Shown here one piece after another: positions 47,271 through 61,944 of a stretch of DNA of 64,000 nt (positions within the stretch are counted from its first letter, which is position 1; each line of letters starts with the position of its first letter). The notes below the pieces were generated by a model, which had not been told where the DNA came from, did no database searches, and was given only the letters and a program-made list of their open reading frames with translations. This DNA is from Certhia americana (Eukaryota > Chordata > Aves > Passeriformes > Certhiidae), in contig CM031858.1 of the NCBI GenBank assembly GCA_018697195.1, positions 80,979,133-81,043,132 on the forward strand, read 5' to 3'. The translations under genes were made by a program, and so were the position numbers.

Positions 47271-50200
47271 GTGTTTTTCTCCAAATTGACTTCCACTCAT
47301 CTGCTGCTCTTTTGTTTGAAGGAGTCTCTGGCAATACTGATAGTCTTCTTCTAACTAAATAGCCATGACAAAAAAAAAAAAAAAAGAATTCTCTAAAATT
47401 AGTTGCCAGTTTGACTTTTTTTTGTTTGGTTTTGGGACTGTTCTTTGATAAGCAGTTGGCTTTCCTTCCCTAGTTTGCCTGTGGCATCTTTAAACATCTG
47501 TTGCATTAAAGAAGTCACATCCTGGAGCACGCTGGGGATTGGCCTTAAGCTCCACAATCTCTTAAAGAAAGGCCTGTCCTATTACAGGGACAAAGGTATT
47601 TTTATTGATATTTAGACTATTTTAGGAAGGTTTGGTGGGTTTTAATCAGTTTTCTAGGGAAGAACCAAAGAATGATGTGTATTTCTGTCAAGAATAGGCC
47701 TCTTTACTGTGGACCAAATAGACACACAAATCAACACCCTTGGCAGCTCTGTGAATGTTTGGAACTACATCTATCCACTTCCAAGGAAGCTACTTGTCTA
47801 AACTTTCACTTAGTGCCTTGAAAAACCAAGGAAAATGGCACTGCTGTGTCTCATTGATCTTCTGCTCATTTATCACATCTTCATTCTTAGAGAATAGACC
47901 AAGGCATGACATATGATGTTTGTTGAGACTGCAGCAGCTCCCATACCATTAAATGCTTTCTAATAGCTTGTCTAGGGTAGCTCCTGGGCTGTGTGCCTTC
48001 CATCATCTCTCTGGCAAACAACTGGCTCTGAAGGAAGGCTTACAAATTGTAAGACCCCTGACTACAACTCCACTTTTTCCTATCAGCTGGAGCAGCAGAA
48101 TGACTCTGGTGGGTAGGCTCATTTGGATGCCACTGATGAGGAAGGCAGTTGTGGGCACTGGTGCAAATATTTCAGGAGGCAGAGCTCAGACCCAGCTGTG
48201 ATGGATGCCTCAGAGTACAAAGTGTGCTGCTGTCCCCTGAGAACTTCTCTGTTGTAGATTTGGACATATGGAACAGCAGATGGGTGGACAGGGATCTGGT
48301 CAAGTTAGTCTGTAAATTTACTCACATTATGTCCAATCAGTCTTCCTGAATAATGATTAACATACTTCGAGTTGAAAGGTCTACTTTCAAGTGAAATGTC
48401 ACTGTTTTGTGGTCTTTGGACAGATTGTTATATGAGAATTTTTTTGCAGGTTGCTAGCTACCTGTCATTACTGCTAAGCATTCTGCCTAGATGATGTGTA
48501 GCATATTTTCTCTTTAAAGTGCTCTGTGGTTGTAGGCCTCCTTGTTAAAAGATGGTGTTACCTATCTTGAGAAAAACAAATGGACAAAAAGTCTAAAAAT
48601 GGCTTTCAGCGGTGCAAAAAATATTTATCCCCATAATGCTATGAAGGAGACCAAAGTCCAAAACAAGATTTGCTAATGTAGATTCCAGGACACCACGATG
48701 TAACTCTACTATGTCTCTCAAACATGTCCCCTCTTACCTCTTAACATTGGAACAATGCCTACACTGTTCTGCAGAGGAAATTTTAGGACCATGTATCAAG
48801 CAGCAACCCTCCAGCTCTTAATAGTATAAAATGTACATTTAAAGCAAATGAGTAACATCAAACTCTTTCTAAATAAGTTTAAGAGTTTAATAAGTCTGAT
48901 AAGAAAATCCCTGTCTTTTCCACTAAAGCAAAGCCAAAATGAACAGAGCACAGGTCTTGATTAAGAAATCAATAAATAATGAATCTCTCAGGATTCCTTT
49001 TATAAACATTTTCTTCCCGTCTGGGATATTGTCTTCCATATCTACTTGCAGCATTATAACCTTGTTTGGAAATTGAAATTCAAAACTATAAACATGTACC
49101 ATTCTAGAGCTGCAATGACCAAGCAAGTAACCTGGCTAATGAGAAAGGCAAATTAGAGGTGGCCTAAAATGTGCTGCAATGAACTGTCGCATGTGCATGT
49201 GCATCTATGCCATGAAGCCATGACAAGTTATGTGCTGATGTAAATTTAAAGGTCATTTCTTTTATGCTAGCAGACGCATGTACATTTGCAAAAGAGCACC
49301 TGTCTCTGCTTTCCACTGCTGCTGTAAACTCACTTTCACATGCAGCAGCAGCAGGCACAAAGCTGCATATATGTATTCTTTTATGACTCTTAATATCATG
49401 CTGGGCTGATGCACACCAAACAATGCATGGACCTTTTCTGATTAGAGTGAGTTACTGGAAACTGGGTAAAAATAGGACATGTGAAGTGTAGGTTAAAAGG
49501 AGTGAGGAAAAAAGCAAATAAATGTTGTTTATGTATTTATGCATTTATGCAATTTGGTGCATGTTTGCTGTCATGCAAGATGGACAAGGATACACTTTTC
49601 ATACGTACTGTGGTAGACAGAATACAAGTGGTCTGCTACATTTATAAAGCCAACCTACAATATTGATTTTCCTTCATCTCAGATTATGATTCCTGGCTTT
49701 TAAAGATCAAGGATCTGGGCTCTCACTGAAAAATTCAAAGCTGTCATTGAATATGGTACCTTGGAAAACAGAGAACCATGTAGGGTTACAGTTCCTTCCC
49801 TACATGACTGTGTATTTGAAGTTGTTATGAAACATATTTACAGATGCAGAGGAGCATAACTGCGGGGTGTTTGAAAATAATAGAAGTCTTCAAAACAATG
49901 ATCAGAGGAATTAGATATAATTATACCTGAAGATCATCCTGAGATATGGAAACCTTGTTTATCTGTCTAGTTCAATTCATACATATGAAGCAGCCTACCC
50001 AGGTCCTGGATGTATCTCCTGAGAGGCGGAAAGCAGGAGGAGTTCCCTCGGAACACACAGCAACTACAACATCTGAAGATTTGGTTCTCTGTGTGCAGCC
50101 TACAAGCTGCTGACAGAGACCTGCTTAAACTACACAGGACAGGAAGAAAGTGCCGGAAAACAGGAATTCTCCACTGATACACAAAGCAGAAAGAATATAG

Positions 50201-53200
50201 ATAGCATAATATCCAGCAACAACTGGAATATTTTTTAATTGATGATGGAAGCTACTGTTAGAATAATGTGTTTCAAAATTGAAACTGCCAGATTATATTA
50301 TGAATAGGCCCCATGTGACCTATCACTTGGTTATCTATACATATGTTTTTTAAAAATGAAAGATTCAGTCTTGGAAAGATTATGCTGCACCTTTGAGTAG
50401 TTTACCTTTCAGTAGAGACTACAGAAAATAATTTGTGGAGTCCATAGATATTGTATTACACCGTGCATAAGACAAAGAAATGGATACCATTTAAATCAAC
50501 AAAGGAAAATGTAGAGAGCTGATCTGGAAATAACAAGAGTTTATTATCTTTATGCTATCTATTCCAAATTGAAGAAGAGGGAAGAAGCAAAGTGATAATT
50601 TTGAGGTATTGAATAACTGAGTGATGTGTGAAATGAAAAAGACTAAAAACCCTTCTAAATCTAAACTTTTAGTATTACTTATAAGCCTCTAGTGCGCTAG
50701 CCTGTGTATCTGCATGAAGAATAGTGAGCAAGTTAAGACATTAACACCACTTCCTAGGAATACTAGTGGTGTGGAAGGAAAACAGGGGACACAAGGTGAT
50801 GGACAGATTCCCCTTCTCCGAGGGGGGACAATGAGGAGCACGATCTGGCTGGAGGGAGCCTGTGCAAAGTTGTCCTTTCAGATATCCTGACATCAGAGAT
50901 GTAGGACAGAACAATAAGACCATAGTGGCCTTTCACAGCAAGCAAGTTTTCAGATAACTTCTCTGCAAGGATTCAGGTTCACATACCCAAAAGCTAGCTG
51001 GGAAGTATACTGTGAATTTCTTCCCTTTTTTTTGAACATAAGAGTCTTTTGCTGAGGGTTTTGGAGAAAGCTTTGTGAAAAATAGCTAGATACAGCCTTA
51101 GGTTGCCCTATAGGATGGCCTGCCCTTTGTTGTCAGAAGTGAGTGCTCTTCTCAGCAGTGTACAAGCTGGGGGCATTTAAATCACACAGTGGAACTCAGG
51201 GAGCAAACTGCTTTTTGTGCCCTGATCTCTTAGACTGTGAGAACAAGAATCACTTCTGGGAACCAAGGCTTCCTCTTTGTATGTAAAGCCTGGCTTTCAG
51301 ACCTAGGTTTTAATCATAAGCACTACATAAGTCTGAAAATAATTAATTGAACATTTTGAAGTGGTATGCTGCAATTCTGGGTAAATGGGATATATATCAC
51401 TTGGAGATCAGATATAAATATGAAATTGGTTTGAATGACTTCATCTTGTGCATTAGTGTGTTGAGACTTGAGCCATCAATGACTACAGAATGCCCAGAAA
51501 TTAAAAATTCAATTTAAAAATTGCCTCAAAGTAGGGAAACTTCAGGATAAACTACATCTAGCCCCCTGATGCTACTGGTGGTTCACTGGCAGTACTATTT
51601 ATGTTGGTTTTCTTATACTTATGTTGGCATTTTAAGAACTATAGGCAGTTGCAAACAAAATGCCTTCACAAGAAAGGTGTTACTGCAGCTGCAAGGTCAT
51701 GGCAGTCTAAGTCAACCACAGCCAGAATGCCCTGTCACCTTAGCTTGTACCACTGTGTCAATGTGTTGATCTACGTGTGCAACTGCCTGGGAGCCTGATT
51801 TTCCACTATGTGGGAAATTGCATGATTTTACAGAAAAAGAAACCCTTCTGGAGAGAAAACAACAACAAAAGTTAATCTCTGAGGAACAGAGGGAGAGGTT
51901 ATGAGTACTTGATCAGAATGAAGGGAGCTCACAGCACTGCCTATGGTTTTATGTTTTCCATACTTATATCTTCATATTCTGGGTTGTGACACCCAGCCTT
52001 GAAAGTTTTGCTCATGGTGCTCATGTTGACGGAAAAAGAGAAGAAGAACTAAAAAGAGAAGGGGTAAAGGACAGAGGAACTCCAGACAGCAGCACCTGTG
52101 CTAGGCTGAAACTCAGTAACTCCTCCTTTCTTTACAAAGTGGGACTGTAATATATTACACTTTGCTATTGCCAGGGGGCAAGGGTAAAAAGCCAAATGAA
52201 GAGGCAGAGCATTCTAGCAATTAATGCTTCTACTGCTCATATTAACAACCAGAGCATGTAGATGGTCTTCTTCCCTTGCCAGATATCAGGTGTTGAATGA
52301 AATTTCAAGGGTCTGATGTGCAAAAATTCCAAGGTCGCTCAGCCCGAGGAGGATAAATGGTAATGAGCTTCACTACAAATAGCAACTTCAGTGACCTGTG
52401 GTTGCAATTTTGGGTGAGCTATCAGTGATGCATTTGCGAGTATTCTTCATTAAGAATAATATGCATCATGTTGAAGTTCAGACTGCAGAGGTTGTAATTC
52501 TTTTCCTTCTTTAGACAAAGGGACAAGACACATCCCATCAAGCTGCAGTCACTGTGAAGGATCTAGTTTAAGGTAGGTTTTTAGGCTTCCCCTATAAGAA
52601 AGAGGGATTCATCTTGGTATCAAAGGAATTTCCCTTTGGAGGTGCTTATTTTCTTTCCAGTTAACTATGAAGGGAGCTTAACCAACTGTCCTTAAACCCT
52701 AGATCTGTATTTTAGAATGATAAAGCGTTAAGTGTGAATTCCATGACTGTGTTTAGGGATATCCAGTGCCAGTGTAGTCAGTAGGCATGACCTTATATCT
52801 CACCCTAAAATAAAGGGTGGTACTTGTACTAGATACGGAAATCTAAAAAACAAATGTTTCTAAATTCACATAGGGGAAAAAGGAAAAAATTATGGCAAAC
52901 ACCAGACAAACACAAAGACATTCAAGTGAGCATGGAAAGCATCATTGAGTGGGTGCAACCACATGAGCTGGTTCTCCTTTCCTCTATCAGCAAGGGTCAA
53001 GAGGTTGTGTTTGGCTGGGGCATTGTTTGTAGTGCTAAATGCAAATGAGAGTGACACAACAGGAAATCCTTGTTGTCCAGTGGTCTCCAAGACTTTAAAA
53101 ATTGTCTTTAAAAGGAAGGTAAAAGCACAGTATAGTCTCGTGATTCTGGGAGCTGAGTGAAGCTTTAAAAATAAGATTTCCAAGGGAAGGAAAAGCAAGA

Positions 53201-56200
53201 AAAGACCACAACAACATGACTTATGACACCCTTATTTGCTGCCTCTAATTAATCTCAGGAATGCCAAGGACTGCCCCTTCTCTCATGATAACATGCAACC
53301 ATGTAATACATTCCACTGTAGTAGTCTTTATCTTTTCTTCCAAAAACCCAAGGGGATGGTTTACATTGTTACAAGTATGGGCCCTCTTCTTCTATTGATT
53401 ACAAAGTTTCCATCTCAGCAGTAACAGTTATTTCAGTGTAAATATTCCTAACCTTTTACAGTACAGGCAAGAAGAAGCTCACAAATGTGATGATTAATTC
53501 TTTGTCAGTCATAAACTATTTAAGTAAGGCGTATTCTCTATTGGGTTTTCAGTGATACTGAAGGAACATGAACCTGCATTGTTTAATATCAATTTACTGC
53601 TAAACAAAGCCTCTTCTGAGTTCAGTGTGGCTCATGAATAGCAAATTAATCAAATTTGGAACTGTTTGTTTGTTCTTTAAAATGATTTAATCAGACATAC
53701 CTCATTTAGAAAGTAATTTAATAAGAGAGGTAAAGTAACAGTTGACACTGCTTTGGTGTTGAAGCAGATTGTTTAGATGAACTGGCTTATGAATCCAATG
53801 TGTAGTATATAAAAATGCAGACCTATCACCCTGGTCTTTTTGGATCAATAACCTCAACAAGTTCCTAATAACGTTTCATATAAAGTACTCAGACAGAAGT
53901 TTCTTATCATTCTGTTTTGTGAAAATAAATGTTTGCATTCAATACACAATTTTAATATACAATGTATCAAAAAGTCATCATGGGTCAGATTAATAATAAT
54001 TCACAAAATCTGCATCATTGATCTCGCAGGAGCTACTCCTGCTCATTCCTGTGATGGATGCATCCCAGACAATGCATTGTAGAAGAAGAAAAAATGCAAC
54101 ATGAAAATCATTCTCTGTGGAGAAATGATTAGATTAGCAAAGGAATGAGTAGTAACTTGTCAGCACATACTCCATAAGGAAGTTTACTCCTGTTTACAGA
54201 GCAGGACAAAAATGCCTGGCCATTCTGGTAATGCTGCCACAGGAAAAGAAAGGAGAGAGATGCTAATAAGATTCAGGTTTCCCAACAAGTGTTGTCATCA
54301 CCTTCTAAAATGTATGCTTTGAAAAGTATGTGCAATTACTACAGCATAAGTGCAAATAATGAAGAAAAGCCATTATCTATGTGTCTACATTGAAATTATT
54401 CATTGCTCGTAAGCAAAACCCTTCATGTTTCATCAGCCACCAAGAAAGAACTCCGCTGGGAAATAATACAGTGTCTTTTTTCACTTGATAGTTTTTATTA
54501 CATAATTTAGGATTGCACTTATCTATCTTCAGCCGAGAGATATAAACTCTTGTTGGGTACCCAAACAGGAACTCTACGATGGGTCAATCAGGCATACAAT
54601 GAAGACTATACTGAAATGTGTAATGGATCTCTTCTTGATATCAGATGATGTTTGCATGAGGAATCATCACCCTCTCAGCTCCCCCATATTCCCCACCAGC
54701 ACTCCTGTGCTGACCTCACCCTCCCAGGCCTCTCTTCACATGTTTAGCATCATATCATGCTCCTCACCCTGTCAAAAAATGCTCACAGCTCTGCAAACCA
54801 TCTCCCATATCTCACTGATTCTTCCCTTCTTCCTTCAGATCTACCAGTGCCCTGTGTTCTTTCAGACCCTCATACTCAAGGAAGCACAAACTAAGATGCA
54901 TCCCTGCTAAAGATGTGCTTTGTAGGTGGTGTGTTTAAAAATTCAGAAGGCTAAGAGGCACTGGCATTACAGCTGACATGGATACTGGCTCTTAGCTCCA
55001 TTTCTGTTTACAGAGACATAAAGAGGGCTGCAGTGGGGCAAGCCAAGCATCTCTCTAGTCTGGGGCCCTCAGTTCAGCAGCAGACAACAGTAAACACACA
55101 TGGAAGAGGCTATAAAGTTAATATACAAAAAAATTACAATATTTTCTTAAAATTTTCTCATACTTGTTACCCTGTAAATAAGATTTTTGACACTACCAAG
55201 TAAAAGGATATAGGTTTTAGCTGTGGCATCAAATTGACTGGTGGCCATGTGCCTGTTGCATCCCTTCATTTTCTTTGCTCTGGGAGTGCCTGGGGAAGGA
55301 TGTTGGCACCTCTCTGTAGTCACTGTGTGACAAACAGCTTCCCCAAACTTTGTCTGGGAGACAGGAAGGAAGTAGGTTGTGATAAAACTTTATATAAAAA
55401 CTCTCCAAAGCGACTGAAGGCTTAGGAGAAGGAGGTCACTGGTCATCCTCACACTGCTCCCAGCAAATACATCAGGACACTGATTACTTGTTGCAATCCC
55501 ACTCCACCTTCTATGAAGGACACTCAGCTTCTTGATCTTGGACCTGAAAGAGCCCTTGGAAAGTTCATCAGATCATCAGAGCAAAGAAGGTGATATCAAT
55601 AAATCCTCTTGTAAACAATTTTAATTGTATTACTCATGAGGTTTCTCTATACTAAATTTGGACTTAGAGTGCATGTTATTGTAAATGCACTAGTAATTCG
55701 GACTATTAGGCTGTTAAAATATTATTGAGGCTGATTAACTATTCCTTTATGCCAGTAACAAGGCTTGGAGTGTAAATAGATTCTGGGTGTAAGCATATTC
55801 AACTAAACTGCCATCCCTCTAGGGAATTCCTGAACCAGAACAGGTGTCTCTGAGTTAGTAGCCACAAATGGCTTGTTCCTACCATGACTTTATCCAGACA
55901 CTTTTCAGACCAATGCAGAACACTTGTCTTGTAAAGTTGGACAATCATTATATGTTATCTCATGGGAACTAGCGAGCTGAACAAGGGCTTTGGGGCACAT
56001 GTATTTTGTAAAATGTATTTTGCTCTGCTTCATATTATAGACAAGCAGAAATTCCCATATTCTCATTAAGTTTTGCAGAAACTTCTCCATAACTGTGAAG
56101 ATATGTGAAAACACATGACTATGCATATTATTCCAGCATCCATATCACTATCTTCCTAATGTCCAAACTCTTTGGCTGTGCTGTTCTTCAGCTGTGTGGG

Positions 56201-57952
56201 ATGGTTTTGTAATGCACCTACTACTGGTAGCTGAAGTGCTCTTACTTCAGTGCATTGAAGGAAGCACTTTGCTTCAACATGTAGAAGTGAAGAGGTCAGC
56301 TTTGAACACAATCTGGAATTCCTAAAGGAGAAAACAATATTTGAGATGTCTGGCCTTGATGTTCACCCTTGGCTGACAGGAACTACAGAACAGCACAAAA
56401 AAAAAAATCTGTTAGATCAGCTAAACCCAAGAAACAAACCAGTTCATGACTCACTGAGGACTCTTTCCTGTACTTGTACGCTGCAAGAGATCTTTACATC
56501 CATAGGTTTGTTTGCTTGTGATATTGTTTCTCCCTACACTTATAAATGAGTCAGACATGACTCTGCTGTTAGAAAATCCAAGCATGAATTGTAACTTCAG
56601 TAATTTGCTACTGAGTTGTGCCTCTGCCCTGAGCAATATGTATATACTCACAAAGGCACTGAATGAAATAAAACTGCCACAAAAACTTGTCTGCTGTTCT
56701 TTCTGAAAGAACTGGGAACTTCTCAGCCTGTGCAGAAAGCAGCAGGGGCAGAGACCCAGGACACTTCATCAAAAGCATTTTGAAACCCTCTGTTTTCCCT
56801 GGAAGCCTGAAGAACATGATTTTCTGAAAACTCCATTGTGTTCATTAATGGAAAAAACAAAACGAACACCAGCTTTAACAATTATTGGAAGGTATTTGCG
56901 TTCTGGTAGTGCTCACTTAGACCTTAGAGTAACATCATTTACCTAACAGCTCACCTTTCCCCATCCTCTGCAGTGTTTAGTGAATCATGGTTTATGTCCC
57001 TTCCTCTGTTTTCCACTATATACACTCCCTTTCTTCCATTATTTCCCTGCCCTAGGCTGCCCATTCATTATGGCAATGATTCACTCTTACTATGGATAGC
57101 AACAGATTCTGTAGTGAAAAATGCTTTGGCACTGCTAGCTGTTATCATTTTGCAAAAAACCAACAGTGCTTAGTTAACCTTGTTCAGTGTAACAACAATC
57201 AACAGAAGGCCAACATTAACTTTTCTGTTTTGGGAGGGCAGAAATGATATTAAGTTTGTCCTTATTTCAGGAAAACACCCTTATTTTGGACAACTTATGC
57301 TTGAAGTGTCTAAAGTGGAAGGTAAAATTGAAAAAAGAACTGTTGGAACTGTTTCTTAACAGTAAAAATGTAATATAGTTCTTCTGGGAAATTAATATTG
57401 TGCTTATACCTCCTGTGGATTGGTGATCTAGAATGGCTTTACAATTGCTAATAGTACAAAAATTCTCATTGGCACTACAGGTTGGTAAGCAACCAAAGCA
57501 TCATGGTCATGTTGCCAGGAAGGGACCTCTAACAGCTATTTTGTCCACTATGTCATTCAAAGCACAAGTATCAGCAATTCATTTTCATGCCAGCTATGGC
57601 TTTGCTAGACCAGTTCTTGAAAATCTTCAAGGTTTCCCATGTTCCCAGGTAACCGGTCCCTGTGCTACACTGACCTCTTAGTGGAAAACCTTTCCCCCAA
57701 ATTCCATCTGTAGTTCCCAAGACACAACTGGTGCCCTTTGCACCCTGCTGTATCATCTGTTTCTGCTATCCAGAATTTGTCTCCTGATCTTTGTGATTTT
57801 CCCTGAAGTACTGTTGGCAGCTATTACACGGCTCCTTATTTTCTTCCCCTGCAGACTACAAAACCTCAGCTCCTTCTAACTGCAGACCCCTGACCATCTC
57901 AGACAGTGAAAGGCTGTTAGCATCACTGCTTTGTTTGGTTCTCCTAAATGAA

Positions 57953-57984
57953 TGAAATTATCTTCTAGTGAAATTATCTTCTAG
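57953..57984. repeat. Perfect 16-bp tandem duplication
   Basis: TGAAATTATCTTCTAG occurs twice in a row, followed by an AAC repeat. Looks like a recent replication slip. Confidence 0.95.
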
Positions 57985-60900
57985 TGAAACAACAACAACA
58001 AAAACCAAGCAGAAATCTCCACCCAACCATAAAGCAAAGCTTTTAAGTACTTTATAGAATAATCTCTAACAAAAAATCAGAGTAATTTCTTGTTTTCACA
58101 TGAGAACCATGTTATACCGAACTTTTACCCATCTCTGCACAAATAAGAACCTTCACAGTAATGTCCCTGTAATAACTGAAACTGCAGTTTGCATTTTAAT
58201 GGTTTTTAGTTGTATTGAAATAGTGCATCAATTGCTCTTGTCATATTAAGTGCATCCAGCAAATCTCTGTCTAGCACAGCAGTACAACTGTGTAATACAT
58301 ACAGGATTCAGCATCTGCCTGATACATAACAAAAGACATATTTGCATGCAGGCAACCAACCACATAATATAGGTTAAAAAGCGATAAACTCCAAAAGTAC
58401 TGTGGGATAACAGATTCAGATATGCACAGAAATGACTGACTCAATTCCAGCACTGGCTTAGTGATCTGAAGCCATCCTCATACGCCTTTTTTCTTCCCTA
58501 AAGAGGAGCACATAGAGTGCAAGCTGGCCTGCTGCTCCAAGGCAGTACATAAGCAGTGTGTATCTCCACACTTCAGAAAGCTCTTTTGCACTAGCTGCAA
58601 GTATATAATTCCAGGCACGCTGATCCAGTCACAGGAGCTGCAGTTCTCAGTGTGCACTGCAGGGATAGTGAAGCCAGATTGAGGGCACATCCTTGTCAGC
58701 AGCTTTCAGAACACCCAGGAGAAATGGAGTGGAGCTCTTGGGTGCTGTTTACCCAGGGAGATCTCTGGCAGTACCAAGGCAAACAAGAGGGCACAGCCAG
58801 CACTCAAGGTCACGGCATCTATCCCCTGCTTTTCTCTTCTCATTGGCATGTAGAAACACTGTTCTCTCTAGTCCAGTACTACCATCCAATCTTGCTACAC
58901 GGCTCAGCTTCCCATCCTTTAAGTAGCCAGTTACGCAGGATAGCCCCCCTTAGACATCCTTTCAAGAATTTTGTGGCTGTTGTACTGTTATTTCACATTT
59001 ATTTCCTCAAGGACAATCTTCTCTATAAAAATCTGCCTGATTACATGAAGAGCAGTGTGTTGAGGGATTTCAAAAGCTGCTCTTTCCACCTATGTGCAAT
59101 GAGCCTTGAGTAGTTTGGTTTTGTCCAGTCACAAAACATGGTTTTCTATTGCTGGGAAGGGTAGAAGACATAACTTGTTTTTTAAGGATTGCTGAATCTG
59201 CATAAAGTAAACACAAATCATCATTAAGACATAAGCAAAAAAAAAGAAAAGCTATCATTGGATAATGTATCCATTAATGATTCTGTTGAAACAAAGACAC
59301 ATTTTGTTCTTACTGGAGACTGCCCATTTTCTGATATGAAGAAAATACCCTGGGACATCCAGCAAATGGTTCCTAGAGCTTTCAGCTGTTTTGAAAATTG
59401 TTTCTGAAAAAGTGAAGGAGGTCTGTGAGCTGCGATTTCAGAATCCCTGTGTGAGGAAATCTTATCAAAACAGTGTTTGTTCTTTAGGAGAGAAAGGAAA
59501 GGAGATAGAACTTGCTGAATTAAGCAAAAGCAGGAGCATAGATTTATATTGTAAGCCTTTCAAAATTTGTTTTCAAATTTTGAACTTTATCTTAAAAATA
59601 ATTTCCTCTTCTCTGAGTGGAATCCAGAAATAATGGCCACCTGCTGCCTGCTGCTGCTTTACTTCAATGGCACCTTCTAACAGCAACTCCCCTTCAGGAA
59701 AGCTATCTTTTATGTCTGAGGGGCAGAGAAAATAAGTTCATTAGCACATTTTCTTTGTACACTTGGGATGCTCTTCTGTGTCAGTCCAGGATGTGGTGAC
59801 AGTTCCTGGGACCTAAGGGTTGTCCAGTTTCATTTTCTCTTCCCTTGTGATTAGGAAATAATCTTTAAGGGGGGGGATACAGCAGGCCAGAAAGGGCAGA
59901 AATGACAGAAATAGAGCTTTGTGTTCAGTTTTCGAGAGCTTTATTGCACACAAGATTTGGAGACTACTTGTTTGCTATTAGTTTGACCTTTTTACCTTGT
60001 TTGTTTTTTGTTCACGGCTTTCTCTTCAGCTTGACAGGTCCTAATGTCATCAGGATTTTTCCTCCTATGAATATTGCTACCAATCCAAACAACCTACATT
60101 GAAAAAGTATATTAATCCTAATTATAACCCAGCTACAAAACATTCCCTAAAGGAAAAAAAGGCATGATGAAGAAGGCTTGATAAAAACTGGAGCCTTCTG
60201 CATTTTTCATGCATAACTCTTTTTCTAAGTGAAAAACTGGTGAAAAACACTGGCTCATAGCAACATTCCCCCACCTCCCAATAACCGCAGCAGGTCTGTG
60301 ACTTCTTTAAATTGGTGTCACAGTCATCTTACCTCTTTCCCAGGCAATTAAATACCAGTGTGTTCAGTTCCTTTTCTCACAAAATAATTTGTTGGGGGCT
60401 CTTTCTAATTTCATAAAGTTGCACTAGTCTGGCTGTAATTCAATGAATTATTGGCCAGGGGAAAATTACTGAAGCTCATCATGACAACATTTTTCATCAA
60501 ATTAAGCAGTGTTGCTGAGAAGGGAAAAAGTTGTACTTCCACGACCATGCACCTGCAGAGAATTAGCTGATAAATGATTTACAGACATGTGGCTGAAAAC
60601 ATTAATGGGGAAACATATTTTTTTAATGAACTTGGGGTTTTTTCCAACTCTAAATGCCTCCTCTGTGTGTTCTTAAATATTTGGCTGTTCAAAGATGCAA
60701 CACTACACTTTGTGCCATGGGAAGCAAATTACTCAGACATTTTTCCCTCTTGCGTGCTGTTTGATGGTTCTCCTCCCTGTTATTTTGTCACTGATGCTGG
60801 CATTCACAAATAAATCATTACAGCTGGTGATTCCCTTCCATTGCCACAGAAAAAGTGGGTGTGTGTTACTACCTGCCCAAAAGGGGCAACCATCTCTGTG

Positions 60901-61618
60901 CTGTTTATACATCCTTAGTTCAAGTACTTTCAGCTATACTCTGTAAGTTTATGATGACTATTTTATATTTATACTGCTGTAACAGTAAAAGATACCAGTG
61001 TGTTACTGCCAGATCATCAGAAGTATTATTTGGATGTCTAACTCCTGGGCTTTGGCTGCTGTGCAGTGTCTGAATGCTGCAGATGGAAAAGGCAGACAGG
61101 CATCAAATTACATTGTTTCCTACAGCTCCCTTAATTCCCATGTTGCAGCTTTTGGGAAGTATGGGGTGAGTAAAGAAGGAGCCTGCAGGAATAAAAACAA
61201 GGTGTGAGCCAGTGGAATGGTGCCATGGAGAAATGTACTTTATCCCCCAGTCTCCTGATGGAGAATTCCTACATGATGCTCATTACTAAACTTTCCAAAG
61301 TAATTAGTTCCTGGTACCCAAAGTCAAGCACAGAAAGGGCTGGGTTTGCCAAAGTGTAAGTCGCTGAGAACACTGACTGAGAAATCCTGGTGCTGTGCAA
61401 TGAACTGCTGTGAGAAAACAAGGAAGAAGAAAGTGATGAAACTCTGCCAGGAGGTTTTACAGTCATTCCTGAGTGCAGAATAATGCTTTGTGGAAGTGTT
61501 CGGAAATCACTGTTGTCTAGAAAACTCTGGGAGACGAAAAAGATTTTGGACCACTTTTCTGCATCTCTACCCCAAACCTCTAAATGGATCCAGCTAGAAC
61601 TGGATCTTCTGTGTAAGA

Positions 61619-61801
61619 TTTTCCCTTTCTCACCCCCATCCTCACCTTTTTATCTTCTGGGTGCATCCTTACTTTCCCCTCACCACCTAATTTATTTCCC
61701 TTTGCTTCCTTTCACCTACTGCCTCCTAATTCTCCCCTCTAATCTTTCTTCTGCAATGTTATTTACACTGTACTCCACACTTTTCCTCTCTCCACATCAC
61801 A
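61619..61801. repeat. Pyrimidine-rich tract (about 180 nt)
   Basis: Strong C/T bias on the + strand with TTTCCC, CACC and CCTCTC units, ending CTCCACATCACAG, which resembles a 3' splice acceptor, though no exon follows that I recognise. Confidence 0.7.
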
Positions 61802-61944
61802 GCTTGGAGTAGCATCAAATTCAGTAATTGTCGGGAAAGTTTTGATCATTCCCTGAGCCCCTATTATGTGCAGTTGCCTTGCTGAGATAAATCAAGCTCA
61901 ATTGTCTTAAATTTCCTTCTTTCAGTGGGGACATCCAGTATGCC

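Larger units (their letters stand above)
45801..47385. other. Intergenic with simple repeats, no gene seen
   Basis: Includes three GGAATTAAAA units (46741-46772), the TTGG and CACAT repeats and an A16 run at 47370-47385. Confidence 0.7.
47386..61940. other. Intergenic, no gene seen
   Basis: No exon or RNA gene recognised. The longest open frame in the window (58652-59113, 153 codons, +) lies here but has no family signature. TAAT-rich blocks near 55615-55765 and 60330-60520 look regulatory in composition only. Confidence 0.6.

Noticed and set aside
46768..47354. Open frames with Trp-Leu-Val-Gly or Asn-Gln-Pro-Thr repeats
   Set aside because: Direct translation of the TTGG tetranucleotide repeat.
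58652..59113. Longest open frame in the window (153 codons, +)
   Set aside because: No family signature, no splice or promoter context, an overlapping frame is also open, and length is within chance for 64 kb of this composition.
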